From: Mycobacterium sp. E1747
GTDB taxonomy: Bacteria > Actinomycetota > Actinomycetes > Mycobacteriales > Mycobacteriaceae
DNA: 64,000 bases
Assembly (NCBI RefSeq): GCF_001667775.1
Contig: NZ_LZJI01000232.1
Location: 1-64,000, forward strand
Direction of reading: 5' to 3'
Position 1 is the stretch's first letter. Each line of letters begins with the position of its first letter. Below, piece after piece: positions 17,131-26,168 of the stretch. The notes under the pieces are model-generated. The model ran no database searches. It was not told where the DNA came from and saw only the letters and a program-made list of their open reading frames with translations. The translations under genes and the position numbers were made by a program.

Positions 17131-18308
17131 GGCGCGATCGCGTCCGCCTCGGCGTCGGCGACTTCGTCAGCCTCGGCCGGCCTCTCGCGTTTCTCCCAGC
17201 GCCGCAACGCTTCTCGGCAGGGCGACTCGACCAGCCCGTAGCTGACCGCCGCGATCGCCCATCCGAAGATCAGGGTCAGCACCAACACCGAGGGCATCCG
17301 GCCGGTGAAGGCGAACGTCCCGAGTACCGGGAACACCATGGCCAACGCGGCCAGGTGCCACACGAACAGGCCGTAGGACCAGCGTCCCAGCGTCACCATG
17401 ACGGTGCTGCCCAGCAGCCGGTGCGGCGTATCGATCCGGTCCAGCACCAGGGGGGCGACCAAGGCGAAGGCCACCAGCGAGCCCGCCGCTGTTTTCACCG
17501 CGAACTGGGTGGCGGTGCCCGGGATCAGGCCTTCGGGGCCGGCCAACGGGGAGGCCGCCACCAGATACGCCACCGCGGCGATGACGGCCATCACGACACG
17601 GCGCCGCGCCAAGCGCGCGGGCAGGCCGATCGGGTTGTGCACCCATTCCGCCAGCAGCATGCCCGCGGCGAACCAGGAGAAGAACGCCGGCGGCCAGTTG
17701 AGCGGGTTGGTCCCGGCCCCGGAATGGATGGGCACCCAGCCCCATGCCCAGCTGAGCGCCGCCAGCGCGGCGATCACCGGAACCCGCGCGCCGACCGGCA
17801 GGCGCCGGGCCAACAGCGCCAGGAGCGGCAGGGCCAGATAGAAGCTGACCTCGACGGAAAGGCTCCACATCTGGGTCAGCCCGCCGGTCAGGGTGAGGGG
17901 CACGTAGATCTGGGTCAGGGTCAGGTTGGCCAACCACACGGTCGGGCTGGCGTGGTCGGCGTCGGGCAGCAGCGACAGGATCACGACGACCGCCACCACG
18001 TAGGCGGGCATGATGCGCACGGCCCGCGACCGCAGGTAATGACCCGTGCGGGGCCGAGGCCGCAGGCCGCGCGCCGCGGCGGCGTGTGCGCGCCACAACA
18101 GGAAGCCCGACAACGCGAAGAACACCGCGACCGCCAGATCGAAGCGGCCGAACAGCCGCCCGGAGACACCGCTGGAGTGCCCGGTCTGGAAAGCGACGTG
18201 CGTAACCACCACGCCCATGGCCGCGCACGCGCGCATCCCCTCCACCGCGGGCAGGAAGCTGCGAATCCCGCCCACCTGTTGGCCATCGGTCACCACCACA
18301 GTTTGCAT
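17127..18308 (-). CDS. tmaT: Integral membrane acyltransferase 3, TmaT-like (Rv0228 ortholog)
   Basis: A 393-aa membrane protein of the acyltransferase-3 family, with about ten helices. The conserved catalytic-type Arg and His lie near the N-terminus in FLPAVEGMRACAAMGVVVTH. In corynebacteria the TmaT protein acetylates trehalose monomycolate, a step linked to MmpL3-dependent export; Rv0228 is the mycobacterial counterpart as I recall. Its place beside MtrP-like and DUF3068 genes supports that role. It is divergent from the DUF3068 gene and overlaps the YbjN gene at the stop. A different O-acyl substrate is possible. Confidence 0.82.
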   Translation of the reverse strand: MQTVVVTDGQQVGGIRSFLPAVEGMRACAAMGVVVTHVAFQTGHSSGVSGRLFGRFDLAVAVFFALSGFLLWRAHAAAARGLRPRPRTGHYLRSRAVRIMPAYVVAVVVILSLLPDADHASPTVWLANLTLTQIYVPLTLTGGLTQMWSLSVEVSFYLALPLLALLARRLPVGARVPVIAALAALSWAWGWVPIHSGAGTNPLNWPPAFFSWFAAGMLLAEWVHNPIGLPARLARRRVVMAVIAAVAYLVAASPLAGPEGLIPGTATQFAVKTAAGSLVAFALVAPLVLDRIDTPHRLLGSTVMVTLGRWSYGLFVWHLAALAMVFPVLGTFAFTGRMPSVLVLTLIFGWAIAAVSYGLVESPCREALRRWEKRERPAEADEVADAEADAIAP

Positions 18309-18475
18309 CTGCGGCGTTGAGGAACGAGTGGCTAGACCCGAACAGCAACAGGTTCGTAAGTCGGGCCCTTACGTTCTGCTGTTAGTGTCAAACGGGTTTG
18401 CCTCGGTGCTTGCTCAGGTCGGGGCGGGGTCGCGGCCTACGGCGCATAGCGAGAGCACTAGGAGGGCACAGCAAC

Positions 18476-19747
18476 GTGAACCGAGCAGTCATGTTGCGGT
18501 TCGCCGCATGCGGGATCATCGGACTGGGCGCCGCCCTGCTGATCGCCGCGCTGCTGTTGTCGACCTACACCACCAGCCGGATCACGAAGGTTCCGCTCGA
18601 CATCGACGCCACGCTGATCAGCGACGGCACCGGAACCGCGCTCGACGCCGCGTCGTTGTCGACGGATCACGTCGTCGTCAACCAAAACGTCCCGCTGGTG
18701 TCCCAGCAACAGATCAGCGTCGAATCGCCGGCGAACACCGACGTGGTCACCCTGCAGGTCGGCAGCTCGGTGCGGCGCACCGACAAGCAGAAGGACAGCG
18801 GCCTGCTGCTAGCGATCGTCGACACCGTCACCCTCAACCGCAAGACGGCGGTGGCCGTGTCCGACGACACCCACACCGGCGGCTCGGTTCAAAAGCCGCG
18901 CGCCTTCAACGACGAGAACCCGCCCACCGCGATGCCGTTGCGGCACGACGGCCTGGCCTACCGGTTCCCATTCCACACCGAAAAGAAGACGTACCCCTTC
19001 TTCGATCCGATCGCGCAGAAGCCGTTCGACGTCAACTACGACAGCCAGGAAGACGTCAACGGCCTGACCACCTACAAGTTCACCCAGAACATCGGCTACA
19101 ACGCCGACGGCAAGCTGGTGGGCCCCGTGGCGTATCCGTCGCTGATGGCGGGCAGCGAGGACGCCAAGCAGACCACGTCGGCGTCGATGTGGGGCATCCA
19201 GGGCGGCGACCCGAACGAGCAGATCACCATGACCCGTTATTACGCCGCGCAGCGCACCTTCTGGGTGGACCCGGTGTCCGGCACCATCGTCAAGGAGACC
19301 GAGCACGCCAACCACTACTTCGCCCGCGATCCGCTCAAGCCGGAACTGACGCTGGCCGACTACAAGGTCACCTCCAACCAGGACACCGTCGAATCGCAGG
19401 TCAACGCTGCCCGCGATGAGCGCGACCGGCTGTCGCTGTGGTCGCGGGTGCTGCCGATAACGTTCACGGCGGTCGGCCTGATCGCGCTGGTCGCCGGCGG
19501 CCTGCTGGCCTCGTTCAGCCTGCGCACCGAGAGCGCGTTGACCGATCCCGGCCTGGACCGGGACGACCAGGACTTCTTCGGCCGCAGCGGCCTCGAGGAG
19601 CCGGTCCCCGGCGCCGAGGCCGAGACCGAGAAGCTGCCCACGCAGCGCCCCACGGCGCACGATGATCCCGAAGCGCCCACCCTGGGCTCCGAAGAGCCGC
19701 CCGATTCCGGGCCGCCCGAGCCCACCAGCCCGCCCGAACGGGAATAG
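18476..19747 (+). CDS. DUF3068/PorA-type membrane protein, Rv0227c-like, lipoglycan maturation
   Basis: A 423-aa protein with an N-terminal helix (residues 5-28), a large extracytoplasmic beta-rich domain (about 30-320), a second helix near 325-350 and an acidic Pro-rich cytoplasmic tail. From memory, orthologs (NCgl2760 in C. glutamicum, MSMEG_0317) are needed for lipomannan maturation and LAM synthesis. GTG at 18476 follows an excellent GGAGGG box; a longer 449-aa frame from 18398 lacks one. The next membrane-protein gene starts eight bases after its stop, so the pair is an operon. Confidence 0.85.
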   Translation: MNRAVMLRFAACGIIGLGAALLIAALLLSTYTTSRITKVPLDIDATLISDGTGTALDAASLSTDHVVVNQNVPLVSQQQISVESPANTDVVTLQVGSSVRRTDKQKDSGLLLAIVDTVTLNRKTAVAVSDDTHTGGSVQKPRAFNDENPPTAMPLRHDGLAYRFPFHTEKKTYPFFDPIAQKPFDVNYDSQEDVNGLTTYKFTQNIGYNADGKLVGPVAYPSLMAGSEDAKQTTSASMWGIQGGDPNEQITMTRYYAAQRTFWVDPVSGTIVKETEHANHYFARDPLKPELTLADYKVTSNQDTVESQVNAARDERDRLSLWSRVLPITFTAVGLIALVAGGLLASFSLRTESALTDPGLDRDDQDFFGRSGLEEPVPGAEAETEKLPTQRPTAHDDPEAPTLGSEEPPDSGPPEPTSPPERE

Positions 19748-19755
19748 CCCGCCGC

Positions 19756-21513
19756 GTGCGCTGGACCCGGCCCGGGTACGCGCTGGTCTTGGCGCTGCTG
19801 GTGGTCGGACCGCTGCTCAAGCCCGGCTACCTGCTGCTGCGCGACGCCGTGTCGACACCGCGCTCGTATGTGTCGGATACCGCGCTTGGACTGACGGCGG
19901 CGCCGCGGGCGACACCCCAAGACTTCGCGGTGGCACTGGCCTCGCATGTGCTCGACGGGGGCGTCGTGGTCAAGGCGCTGCTGGTCCTGGGGCTCTGGCT
20001 TGCCGGATGGGGCGCGGCCCGGCTGGTCGCGGTGGCGCTGCCCGACGCGGGCATGGCCGGCCAGTTCGTCGCCACCACCTTGGCGATCTGGAACCCCTAT
20101 GTCGCCGAGCGGCTGCTGCAGGGCCACTGGAGCCTGCTGCTCGGCTACGGCTGCCTGCCCTGGATCGCGACGACGACCCTGATGCTGCGGACGGGCGCCG
20201 GCTCGTTGTTCGGGCTGGCCTTCTGGATCGCGCTCGCCGGGCTGACGCCGACCGGCCTGTTGCTCGCCGCGACGGTCGGGCTCGTGTGCGTCGCCGCCCC
20301 CGGGGCGGGCCGGCCCCGCTGGCTGTGCGCCGCGGTGACGCTCGGCGCCGCCCTGGTGGCGGCGCTGCCCTGGCTGACCGCCGCGGTCGGGGGCGCGCCG
20401 CTAGCCTCCCACACGGTCGCGAACACCTTGGGAGTCACCGCGTTCGCGCCGCGCGCCGAGCCGGGGCTGGGCACGCTAGCCAGCCTGGCCGGCCTCGGCG
20501 GGATCTGGAACGGCGAAGCCGTCCCAATTTCGCGGACCACCCTGTTCGCGGTGGCGTCGGCCGTGGTGCTGCTGGGCGTCGTGGCCGCCGGGTTGCCAAC
20601 GGTGGTGCGGCGCCCGGCGGCGCGTCCACTGCTGGCGTTGGCGGCGGCGGCCGTGCTGGCGCCGGCCGCGCTGGCCACGGGCCCGGGCCTGCAGCTCCTG
20701 GGCGCGGTGGTTGACGCCGCGCCCGGCTTCGGGGTGCTGCGGGACGGGCAGAAGTGGGTGGCGCTGGCCGTGCCGGGATACGCGCTGGCGGGGGCGGGCG
20801 CGGTGGTGACGCTGCAGAGGTGGCTGTGGCCGGCGATCACGGCGCCGGTCTGCTGCCTCGCGCTGATCTTCGCGCTGCCCGACCTCGCCTGGGGCGTGTG
20901 GGGCCAGGTGTCGCCGGTGCAGTATCCGCGCGGGTGGGCCGCGGTGGCCGCCGCGATCAACCAACGGCCCGCGACGGTGGCGGTGTTGCCGGCCGGCACC
21001 ATGCGGCTTTACAGCTGGTCGGGACGTGCACCGGTGCTGGATCCGTTGCCCCGCTGGGTGCGCGCGGATGTCCTGAGCACGGGCGACCTGGCGATCTCGG
21101 GGACCGTCATCCCCGGGGAGGGCAGCCGCGCCCGGGCGGTGCAGCAGTTGCTGCTGGCCGGGCCCGATCCGGCCGCCCTGGCCCCGGCCGGTGTGGGCTG
21201 GCTGGTCGTCGAGTCGGACACCGCCGGCGATATGGGGGCGTCGGCGGTCACCCTCGATGCGTTGACGCCGGTCTACCGCGACGACGACATCGCGCTCTAC
21301 CGGATCGGCGGCGACACCGCCGCGGTGTCCGCCGGCGCGCGCACGGCGACACTGATCGCGCACCTGGCGTGGCTGGCGGCGCTGCTGGTGGGCGGGGCCG
21401 GCGCGCTGGTCGGCGCGCGAGTCTCGCGGCCCGCGCGGCACTCGCCGCCAATTGCCCTGTCGCGACACTTAACCCACGGCGGCGACACGCCGGAAAGCCC
21501 CGCCATCGATTAA
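19756..21513 (+). CDS. Large polytopic membrane protein, Rv0226c-like
   Basis: A 585-aa membrane protein with roughly ten to twelve helices, an extracytoplasmic segment with VLDPLPRWVRADVL, and a final helix near residue 535. The overall layout (alternating helices and short loops, a C-terminal soluble lobe) resembles GT-C glycosyltransferases, but I see no clear catalytic acidic motif, so this is only a suggestion. It starts with GTG eight bases after the DUF3068 gene and should be co-translated with it. The partnership hints at a lipoglycan or mycolate transport complex. Rv0226c in M. tuberculosis is its counterpart as I recall. Confidence 0.75.
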   Translation: MRWTRPGYALVLALLVVGPLLKPGYLLLRDAVSTPRSYVSDTALGLTAAPRATPQDFAVALASHVLDGGVVVKALLVLGLWLAGWGAARLVAVALPDAGMAGQFVATTLAIWNPYVAERLLQGHWSLLLGYGCLPWIATTTLMLRTGAGSLFGLAFWIALAGLTPTGLLLAATVGLVCVAAPGAGRPRWLCAAVTLGAALVAALPWLTAAVGGAPLASHTVANTLGVTAFAPRAEPGLGTLASLAGLGGIWNGEAVPISRTTLFAVASAVVLLGVVAAGLPTVVRRPAARPLLALAAAAVLAPAALATGPGLQLLGAVVDAAPGFGVLRDGQKWVALAVPGYALAGAGAVVTLQRWLWPAITAPVCCLALIFALPDLAWGVWGQVSPVQYPRGWAAVAAAINQRPATVAVLPAGTMRLYSWSGRAPVLDPLPRWVRADVLSTGDLAISGTVIPGEGSRARAVQQLLLAGPDPAALAPAGVGWLVVESDTAGDMGASAVTLDALTPVYRDDDIALYRIGGDTAAVSAGARTATLIAHLAWLAALLVGGAGALVGARVSRPARHSPPIALSRHLTHGGDTPESPAID

Positions 21514-21532
21514 GTCTCGCGGCTCGCGGCGA

Positions 21533-22699
21533 TCAGCCCTGGCCGGTGACCAGCCCGCTGACCGGGTGGCCGGTCCGCACGGCGTCGAGGACCGTGCGCA
21601 TGGCGTCGGCGCTTTGCCGCCACGAGAATTCGCCGCTTCGGGTGTGGGCCTTGGCACCGAGCTGGTCGCGCAGGACGGGATCGGAGAGCACCTCCTCGAG
21701 GCGGTCCACCAGCTCGGCGTGAGTGTCCACCAGGATCCCGGTCACCTCGTCGACGATCGAGTCCGACAGGCCGCCGGAGGATCGGTAGCCGATGGTCGGC
21801 ACCCGGTGCTGGGCCGCCTCGACGACCGCCAGGCCCCAACCCTCCTTGCGCGACGGCAGCAGCTGCACCCAAGCGCTCTGCAGCACATGGTGTTTGGTCA
21901 CGTCGTCGACGTGACCATGGAAGGTCACCGCGCCGGAGATGCCCAGCCGCTCGACGTGGTCGACGAGCCGCTGACGCCACCAGCCGTCGCCGACGATGTC
22001 GAGGTGCAGACCCGGCATCCGCGGCCGCAACTGCGCGACAGCCTCCAGCGCGTCCTCAATCTGCTTGTGCGGCACCAGTCGCGACAGCACCACCACCCGT
22101 GGCGCGGCGGCGCGCGGGCCGGACAGTGTTCGGGCCGGGGCCTCATCGAGGCCGTTGCGCACCACCGCGATGCGCGTGTTGTCCACCCCGAGCGTCACCA
22201 GGTCGCGCGCCGACGGCAGCGACACCGTCACGTATTGATTGCGCCGGTTGAGGCGCGGCGACAGCGTCGACTCGACGAACCAGCCGAGCCGCCCGAGCAC
22301 CGGTCCGGCGACCGGCCACTGCTCACGGTGGCAGTGGTGCACCAGCACCACCACCCGCCGGCCGTACACCAGCCGGGCGAGGAACGGCAGGCCGTTCTGG
22401 GTGTCGACGATCACGTCGGGCCGCACGCGCCGCAGCGGACCGAGTCCCAGCCGCGCCGCCGCCATCGCGAGCAGGGCCCAAACGTAGACGGAATAGCGGC
22501 CGCCGGCGCGGTCGATGCGCACACCGTCGACGACCCCCCGGCGCGGCGCGCCGGGATAACGGGCAGTGCGCAGCGTGACGGCGATGCCGGACGCGGCCAG
22601 CTGCGCGCCGATGCGCTGCAAGTAGGCCTCGCTGCCGCCGCCCTGCGGATGCCCGGTATCGCGCCAGCACAGCAGGAGCACGGAGCGCAGACCAGACAT
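21533..22699 (-). CDS. GT4-family glycosyltransferase, Rv0225-like
   Basis: A 388-aa GT-B retaining glycosyltransferase. The N-terminal acceptor lobe has GHPQGGGSEAYLQ. The C-terminal donor lobe has the E-x7-E type motif in RKEGWGLAVVEAAQ (about residues 290-305) and RLVPHKQIEDALEAV, typical of GT4 enzymes using nucleotide sugars. The acceptor is unknown; its location beside lipoglycan and mycolate genes makes an envelope glycoconjugate likely. ATG at 22699 gives the conserved MSGLRSVLLL start; a GTG one codon upstream is also possible. It is divergent from the MtrP-like gene with a 55-bp gap. Confidence 0.85.
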   Translation of the reverse strand: MSGLRSVLLLCWRDTGHPQGGGSEAYLQRIGAQLAASGIAVTLRTARYPGAPRRGVVDGVRIDRAGGRYSVYVWALLAMAAARLGLGPLRRVRPDVIVDTQNGLPFLARLVYGRRVVVLVHHCHREQWPVAGPVLGRLGWFVESTLSPRLNRRNQYVTVSLPSARDLVTLGVDNTRIAVVRNGLDEAPARTLSGPRAAAPRVVVLSRLVPHKQIEDALEAVAQLRPRMPGLHLDIVGDGWWRQRLVDHVERLGISGAVTFHGHVDDVTKHHVLQSAWVQLLPSRKEGWGLAVVEAAQHRVPTIGYRSSGGLSDSIVDEVTGILVDTHAELVDRLEEVLSDPVLRDQLGAKAHTRSGEFSWRQSADAMRTVLDAVRTGHPVSGLVTGQG

Positions 22700-22754
22700 C
22701 ACTGGTCAGCCTAGCCCGGCGGCGACGGTCACCGGCGCTGCGTAGGGTTGGCCG

Positions 22755-23534
22755 GTGGCCGTGACCCCGGATCCCACCCGCGTTTTCGCGCGGCGGGCGA
22801 CCCTGGGCCGCGCGATGCGGCTGCTGTCCGAGTTCCGCTTCGAGCAGTCGGATCCGGCCCGGTTCTACGGCGCGCTCGCGGCGGACACGGCCGCGATGGT
22901 GAGTGATCTGTGGCAGGCCACGCACGGCGAGCTCCCGGCCGGCCGTAGCCTGCTCGACGTCGGCGGCGGGCCCGGTTACTTCTCGGCCGCGTTCGCCGAC
23001 GCCGGAATCCGCTACCTGGGCGTCGAGCCCGACCCGAGGGAGATGCACGCGGCGGGGCCCGCGCCCGCCGCGGGCGCCGGCAACTTCGTGCGCGCCTCCG
23101 GCATGGCCCTGCCGTTCGCCGACGACTCGGTGGACATCTGCCTGTCGTCCAACGTCGCCGAACACGTGCCGCGGCCGTGGCGGCTCGGCGCCGAAATGCT
23201 GCGGGTGACCAAGCCCGGGGGGCTGGTCGTGCTCTCCTATACCGTCTGGCTGGGCCCGTTCGGTGGACACGAGATGGGCCTGACCCACTACCTCGGCGGG
23301 GCGCGCGCAGCCAAGCGCTACGCCCGCAAACACGGGCATCCGGCCAAGAACAACTACGGGTCGTCGTTGTTCGCGGTGTCCGCCGCCGACGGCCTGACGT
23401 GGGCCGCCAGCACCGGTTCGGCGGTGGCCGCATTTCCCCGCTACCACCCCCGATGGGCATGGTGGCTGACCTCGGTGCCGCTGCTGCGGGAGTTCCTGGT
23501 GAGCAATCTGGTGTTGCTGCTACAACCCCAATAG
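22755..23534 (+). CDS. mtrP: SAM-dependent methyltransferase, MtrP-like (Rv0224c ortholog)
   Basis: A 259-aa class I methyltransferase. The SAM-binding motif I is LLDVGGGPGYF at residues 66-76, and LSSNVAEHVPRPW is a motif IV/V region. In corynebacteria MtrP is needed for efficient trehalose mycolate transport, and Rv0224c is the mycobacterial counterpart as I recall. Co-location with the TmaT-like gene supports the same pathway. GTG at 22755 is used; another GTG two codons later is equally possible. A KstR-like site begins one base after its stop, ahead of the aldehyde dehydrogenase. Confidence 0.82.
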   Translation: MAVTPDPTRVFARRATLGRAMRLLSEFRFEQSDPARFYGALAADTAAMVSDLWQATHGELPAGRSLLDVGGGPGYFSAAFADAGIRYLGVEPDPREMHAAGPAPAAGAGNFVRASGMALPFADDSVDICLSSNVAEHVPRPWRLGAEMLRVTKPGGLVVLSYTVWLGPFGGHEMGLTHYLGGARAAKRYARKHGHPAKNNYGSSLFAVSAADGLTWAASTGSAVAAFPRYHPRWAWWLTSVPLLREFLVSNLVLLLQPQ

Positions 23535-23548
23535 TGAAACGTGTTCTC
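23535..23548. promoter_or_regulatory. KstR-like operator upstream of the aldehyde dehydrogenase
   Basis: The sequence TGAAACGTGTTCTC matches the KstR consensus TnnAACnnGTTnnA at every fixed position except the last (C instead of A), with a perfect AACGTGTT core. It lies 83 bp before the aldehyde dehydrogenase ATG. KstR represses cholesterol-catabolic genes. I recall the M. tuberculosis ortholog Rv0223c being listed in that regulon, unverified here. Confidence 0.55.
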
Positions 23549-23630
23549 GTTTCGCGGCGGCTTGGGTAGGGTGGCGCCCATGCGCGCCGGCGACGATGCA
23601 GCGCGGAGGCAACGAGGAGGAGCGGCGCAG

Positions 23631-25100
23631 ATGGCCGACGTTAAGACCGAATACGACAAGCTTTTCATCGGCGGCAAGTGGACTGAGCCGTCGACCGACG
23701 AGGTGATCGAGGTCCGTTGCCCGGCCACCGGCGAGTACGTCGGCAAGGTGCCGCTGGCCGCCGCCGCCGATGTCGACGCCGCGGTGGCCGCGGCCCGCGC
23801 CGCCTTCGATAACGGCCCCTGGCCCACGACGCCGCCCAAGGAGCGGGCCGCAGTGATCGCCAACGCGCTCAAGCTGATGGAGGAGCGCAAGGACCAGTTC
23901 ACCCAGCTGCTGGCGGCCGAGACCGGCCAGCCGCCGATGGGCGTCGAGACGATGCACTGGATGAGCTCGATCGGGGCGCTGAACTTCTTCGCCGGTCCCG
24001 CCGCCGACCAGGTCAAGTGGAAAGAGATCCGCACTGGCGGCTACGGGCAGAGCATCGTGCACCGCGAGCCTATCGGCGTGGTGGGCGCGATCGTCGCGTG
24101 GAACGTGCCGCTGTTCCTGGCCGTCAACAAGCTGGGCCCGGCGCTGCTGGCCGGCTGCACCGTGGTGCTCAAGCCGGCCGCCGAAACCCCGCTGAGCGCA
24201 AACGCTTTGGCGGAGGCCTTCGCCGAGGCCGGGCTACCCGAGGGTGTGCTGTCGGTGGTGCCGGGCGGAATCGAGACCGGGCAGGCACTGACCTCCAACC
24301 CGAACGTCGACCTGTTTTCCTTCACCGGCAGCTCGGCCGTCGGCAAGGAGATCGGCCGGCGCGCCGCGGAGATGCTCAAACCGTGCACCCTGGAACTCGG
24401 CGGCAAGTCGGCGGCCATCGTCCTCGACGACGTCGACCTGCCCTCCGCCATCCCGATGCTGGTGTTCTCCGGGATCATGAACACCGGCCAGGCCTGCGTG
24501 GCCCAGACTCGCATCCTGGCGCCGCGTTCGCGGTATGACGAAATCGTGGACGCTATAAGCACTTTCGTGCAGACGCTGCCGGTGGGCCTACCGACGGACC
24601 CGGCCGCCCAGGTCGGTTCGCTGATCTCCGAGAAACAGCGCGCCCGGGTCGAGGGCTACATCGCCAAGGGCATCGAGGAGGGCGCGCGGCTGGTCTGCGG
24701 CGGAGGCCGTCCCGAGGGCCTGGACAGCGGCTTCTTCGTGCAGCCCACCGTCTTCGCCGACGTCGACAACAAGATGACGATCGCCCAGGAGGAGATCTTC
24801 GGGCCCGTGCTCAGCATCATCCCCTACGACACCGAGGAGGACGCGATCAAGATCGCCAACGACTCGGTGTACGGCCTGGCCGGCAGCGTGTGGACCACCG
24901 ATATCGAGCGCGGCATCGCGGTCTCGGAGAAGATCCGCACCGGGACGTACGGGATCAACTGGTACGCATTCGATCCGTGTTGCCCGTTCGGTGGCTACAA
25001 GAACTCCGGCATCGGCCGCGAGAACGGCCCCGAAGGCGTGGAGCACTTCACCCAGCAGAAGAGCGTGCTCATGCCGATGGGCCACACCATCGAGGGCTGA
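23631..25100 (+). CDS. Aldehyde dehydrogenase, Rv0223c-like
   Basis: A 489-aa NAD(P)+-dependent aldehyde dehydrogenase. The catalytic Cys is C289 in NTGQACVAQ, the general-base Glu is E255 in LELGGKSA, and N158 lies in VAWNVPLF, so all catalytic parts are present. The true aldehyde is unknown; a KstR-like operator upstream points to sterol or lipid breakdown. ATG at 23631 is chosen because GAGGAGG lies about ten bases upstream; an open frame further 5' lacks support. A strong hairpin terminator follows the stop at 25110-25155. Confidence 0.9.
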   Translation: MADVKTEYDKLFIGGKWTEPSTDEVIEVRCPATGEYVGKVPLAAAADVDAAVAAARAAFDNGPWPTTPPKERAAVIANALKLMEERKDQFTQLLAAETGQPPMGVETMHWMSSIGALNFFAGPAADQVKWKEIRTGGYGQSIVHREPIGVVGAIVAWNVPLFLAVNKLGPALLAGCTVVLKPAAETPLSANALAEAFAEAGLPEGVLSVVPGGIETGQALTSNPNVDLFSFTGSSAVGKEIGRRAAEMLKPCTLELGGKSAAIVLDDVDLPSAIPMLVFSGIMNTGQACVAQTRILAPRSRYDEIVDAISTFVQTLPVGLPTDPAAQVGSLISEKQRARVEGYIAKGIEEGARLVCGGGRPEGLDSGFFVQPTVFADVDNKMTIAQEEIFGPVLSIIPYDTEEDAIKIANDSVYGLAGSVWTTDIERGIAVSEKIRTGTYGINWYAFDPCCPFGGYKNSGIGRENGPEGVEHFTQQKSVLMPMGHTIEG

Positions 25101-25109
25101 CGCCCCGCT

Positions 25110-25155
25110 CGCCGACCGCGCACTCCCGCGACCAGCGGTGAGTGCGCGGTCGGCG
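25110..25155 (+). terminator. Strong hairpin terminator after the aldehyde dehydrogenase gene
   Basis: A 16-bp perfect stem is formed by 25110-25125 (CGCCGACCGCGCACTC) and 25140-25155. The inner CCGC/GCGG (25126-25129 and 25135-25138) extends it. It starts ten bases after the stop codon. There is no clear U-tract, as is usual for mycobacterial intrinsic terminators. Confidence 0.75.
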
Positions 25156-25226
25156 TTGTGCTAACACGGCGCATCCCGCGCGCAACCGGACCGTGAATTA
25201 TGCAATAAGGCATAGAAACGCGGCTG

Positions 25227-25240
25227 TGACGTATCCGTCA
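25227..25240. promoter_or_regulatory. Inverted repeat in the AT-richer region upstream of a TetR gene
   Basis: TGACG-TATC-CGTCA is a perfect palindrome with a 4-bp spacer. A second one, TGATT/AATCA, lies at 25331-25348 just before the small ORF at 25377. The stretch 25156-25376 is less GC-rich than its surroundings and looks like a control region for the TetR gene at 25532. Binding is not demonstrated. Confidence 0.35.
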
Positions 25241-25376
25241 ATCACGCACTCGGACACGCCTCTCCGACGTTTCCGGTGCGTCTGGCTTTATATAGGAAAT
25301 GAAACTTGCTTACTAGACCGCTGTCTTATATGATTCTCAGCATAATCATGGTCGGCGCTTAGGCCGGGAGAGAATC

Positions 25377-25508
25377 ATGTGGATCATCGAGCTGAACATC
25401 GGCGGCTATCAATTCGTCCGCGAGATGCCCGACCTGAAGCACCGGAATTTCCGCTTCAGCCCGCGCGGCATGCACTGGCCGGTACTGCGGCATTCACACG
25501 CTGCATGA
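25377..25508 (+). CDS. Small 43-aa ORF upstream of and near a TetR gene
   Basis: An ATG at 25377 with GGGAGAG six bases upstream opens 43 codons beginning MWIIELNIGGYQFVREMPDL and rich in aromatic and charged residues. It ends in TGA at 25508, 24 bp before the GTG of the TetR gene. Its good ribosome site suggests translation, either as a small protein or a leader ORF. It could also be the surviving N-terminus of a lost longer gene. I recognise no family. Confidence 0.35.
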   Translation: MWIIELNIGGYQFVREMPDLKHRNFRFSPRGMHWPVLRHSHAA

Positions 25509-25531
25509 CCTTGGCCACGGGAGGCACGAGA

Positions 25532-26164
25532 GTGGCGACCACGAGCGAATCAGTGCAGGACCTGACCCCGACGAAGCGCGGTGGCACGCGCAAGAAGATG
25601 TTGGCCAGCGCCGCCGAGGTGATGCGTGAGCGGGGCGCCGCGGGAGTGACCATCGACGCGGTGCTCGCCCGCAGCGGCGCGCCACGCGGCTCCGTCTACT
25701 ACCACTTCCCCCACGGCCGCAATCAGATCCTGATCGAGGCGCTGCGCTACTCCGGGGAGTCGATCACCGCGATGATCGATGACGCCGCCGAGCAGGGCGC
25801 CCGCGTGTTGCTGGGCAGGTTCGTCGACTTCTGGGAGCGCCTGCTGACCGAGGGCGGCTTCACCGCCGGCTGCCCGGTGGCGGCCGCGGCGATCGGCTCG
25901 GACGCCGACGACGCGACGCTTTCCGCCGAGGCCGCCGCCATCCTGGGCCGCTGGTGCGCCGCGCTGACCCGAGCGTTCACCCACGACGGCTTCGACGAGC
26001 CGTGCGCCGCCTCGCTTGCGGTGATGTCGATCGCCTCGCTGGAGGGCGCCATCGTGCTGTCCCGCTCGACCGGCAGCATCGATCCACTGCGCCAGGTGGG
26101 CGAGCAGCTCGAATTCCTCATCAAGGCAAAGGAATTCGTGTTGCGCAACAATCTCGCGGAGTGA
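25532..26164 (+). CDS. TetR-family regulator (LmrA/YxaF-type ligand domain)
   Basis: A 210-aa TetR regulator. The helix-turn-helix region covers about residues 18-60, with MLASAAEVMRERGAAGVTI, VLARSGAPRGSVYYHFP and GRNQILIEAL. The C-terminal part, with GCPVAAAA and EAAAILGRWCAAL, resembles the LmrA/YxaF subgroup, which often controls efflux or lipid genes; this assignment is by eye. GTG at 25532 is preferred because GGGAGG lies seven bases upstream; ATG at 25505 is possible. It converges on the FadD operon and is preceded by palindromes that may be its operators. Confidence 0.82.
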   Translation: MATTSESVQDLTPTKRGGTRKKMLASAAEVMRERGAAGVTIDAVLARSGAPRGSVYYHFPHGRNQILIEALRYSGESITAMIDDAAEQGARVLLGRFVDFWERLLTEGGFTAGCPVAAAAIGSDADDATLSAEAAAILGRWCAALTRAFTHDGFDEPCAASLAVMSIASLEGAIVLSRSTGSIDPLRQVGEQLEFLIKAKEFVLRNNLAE

Positions 26165-26168
26165 CCGC

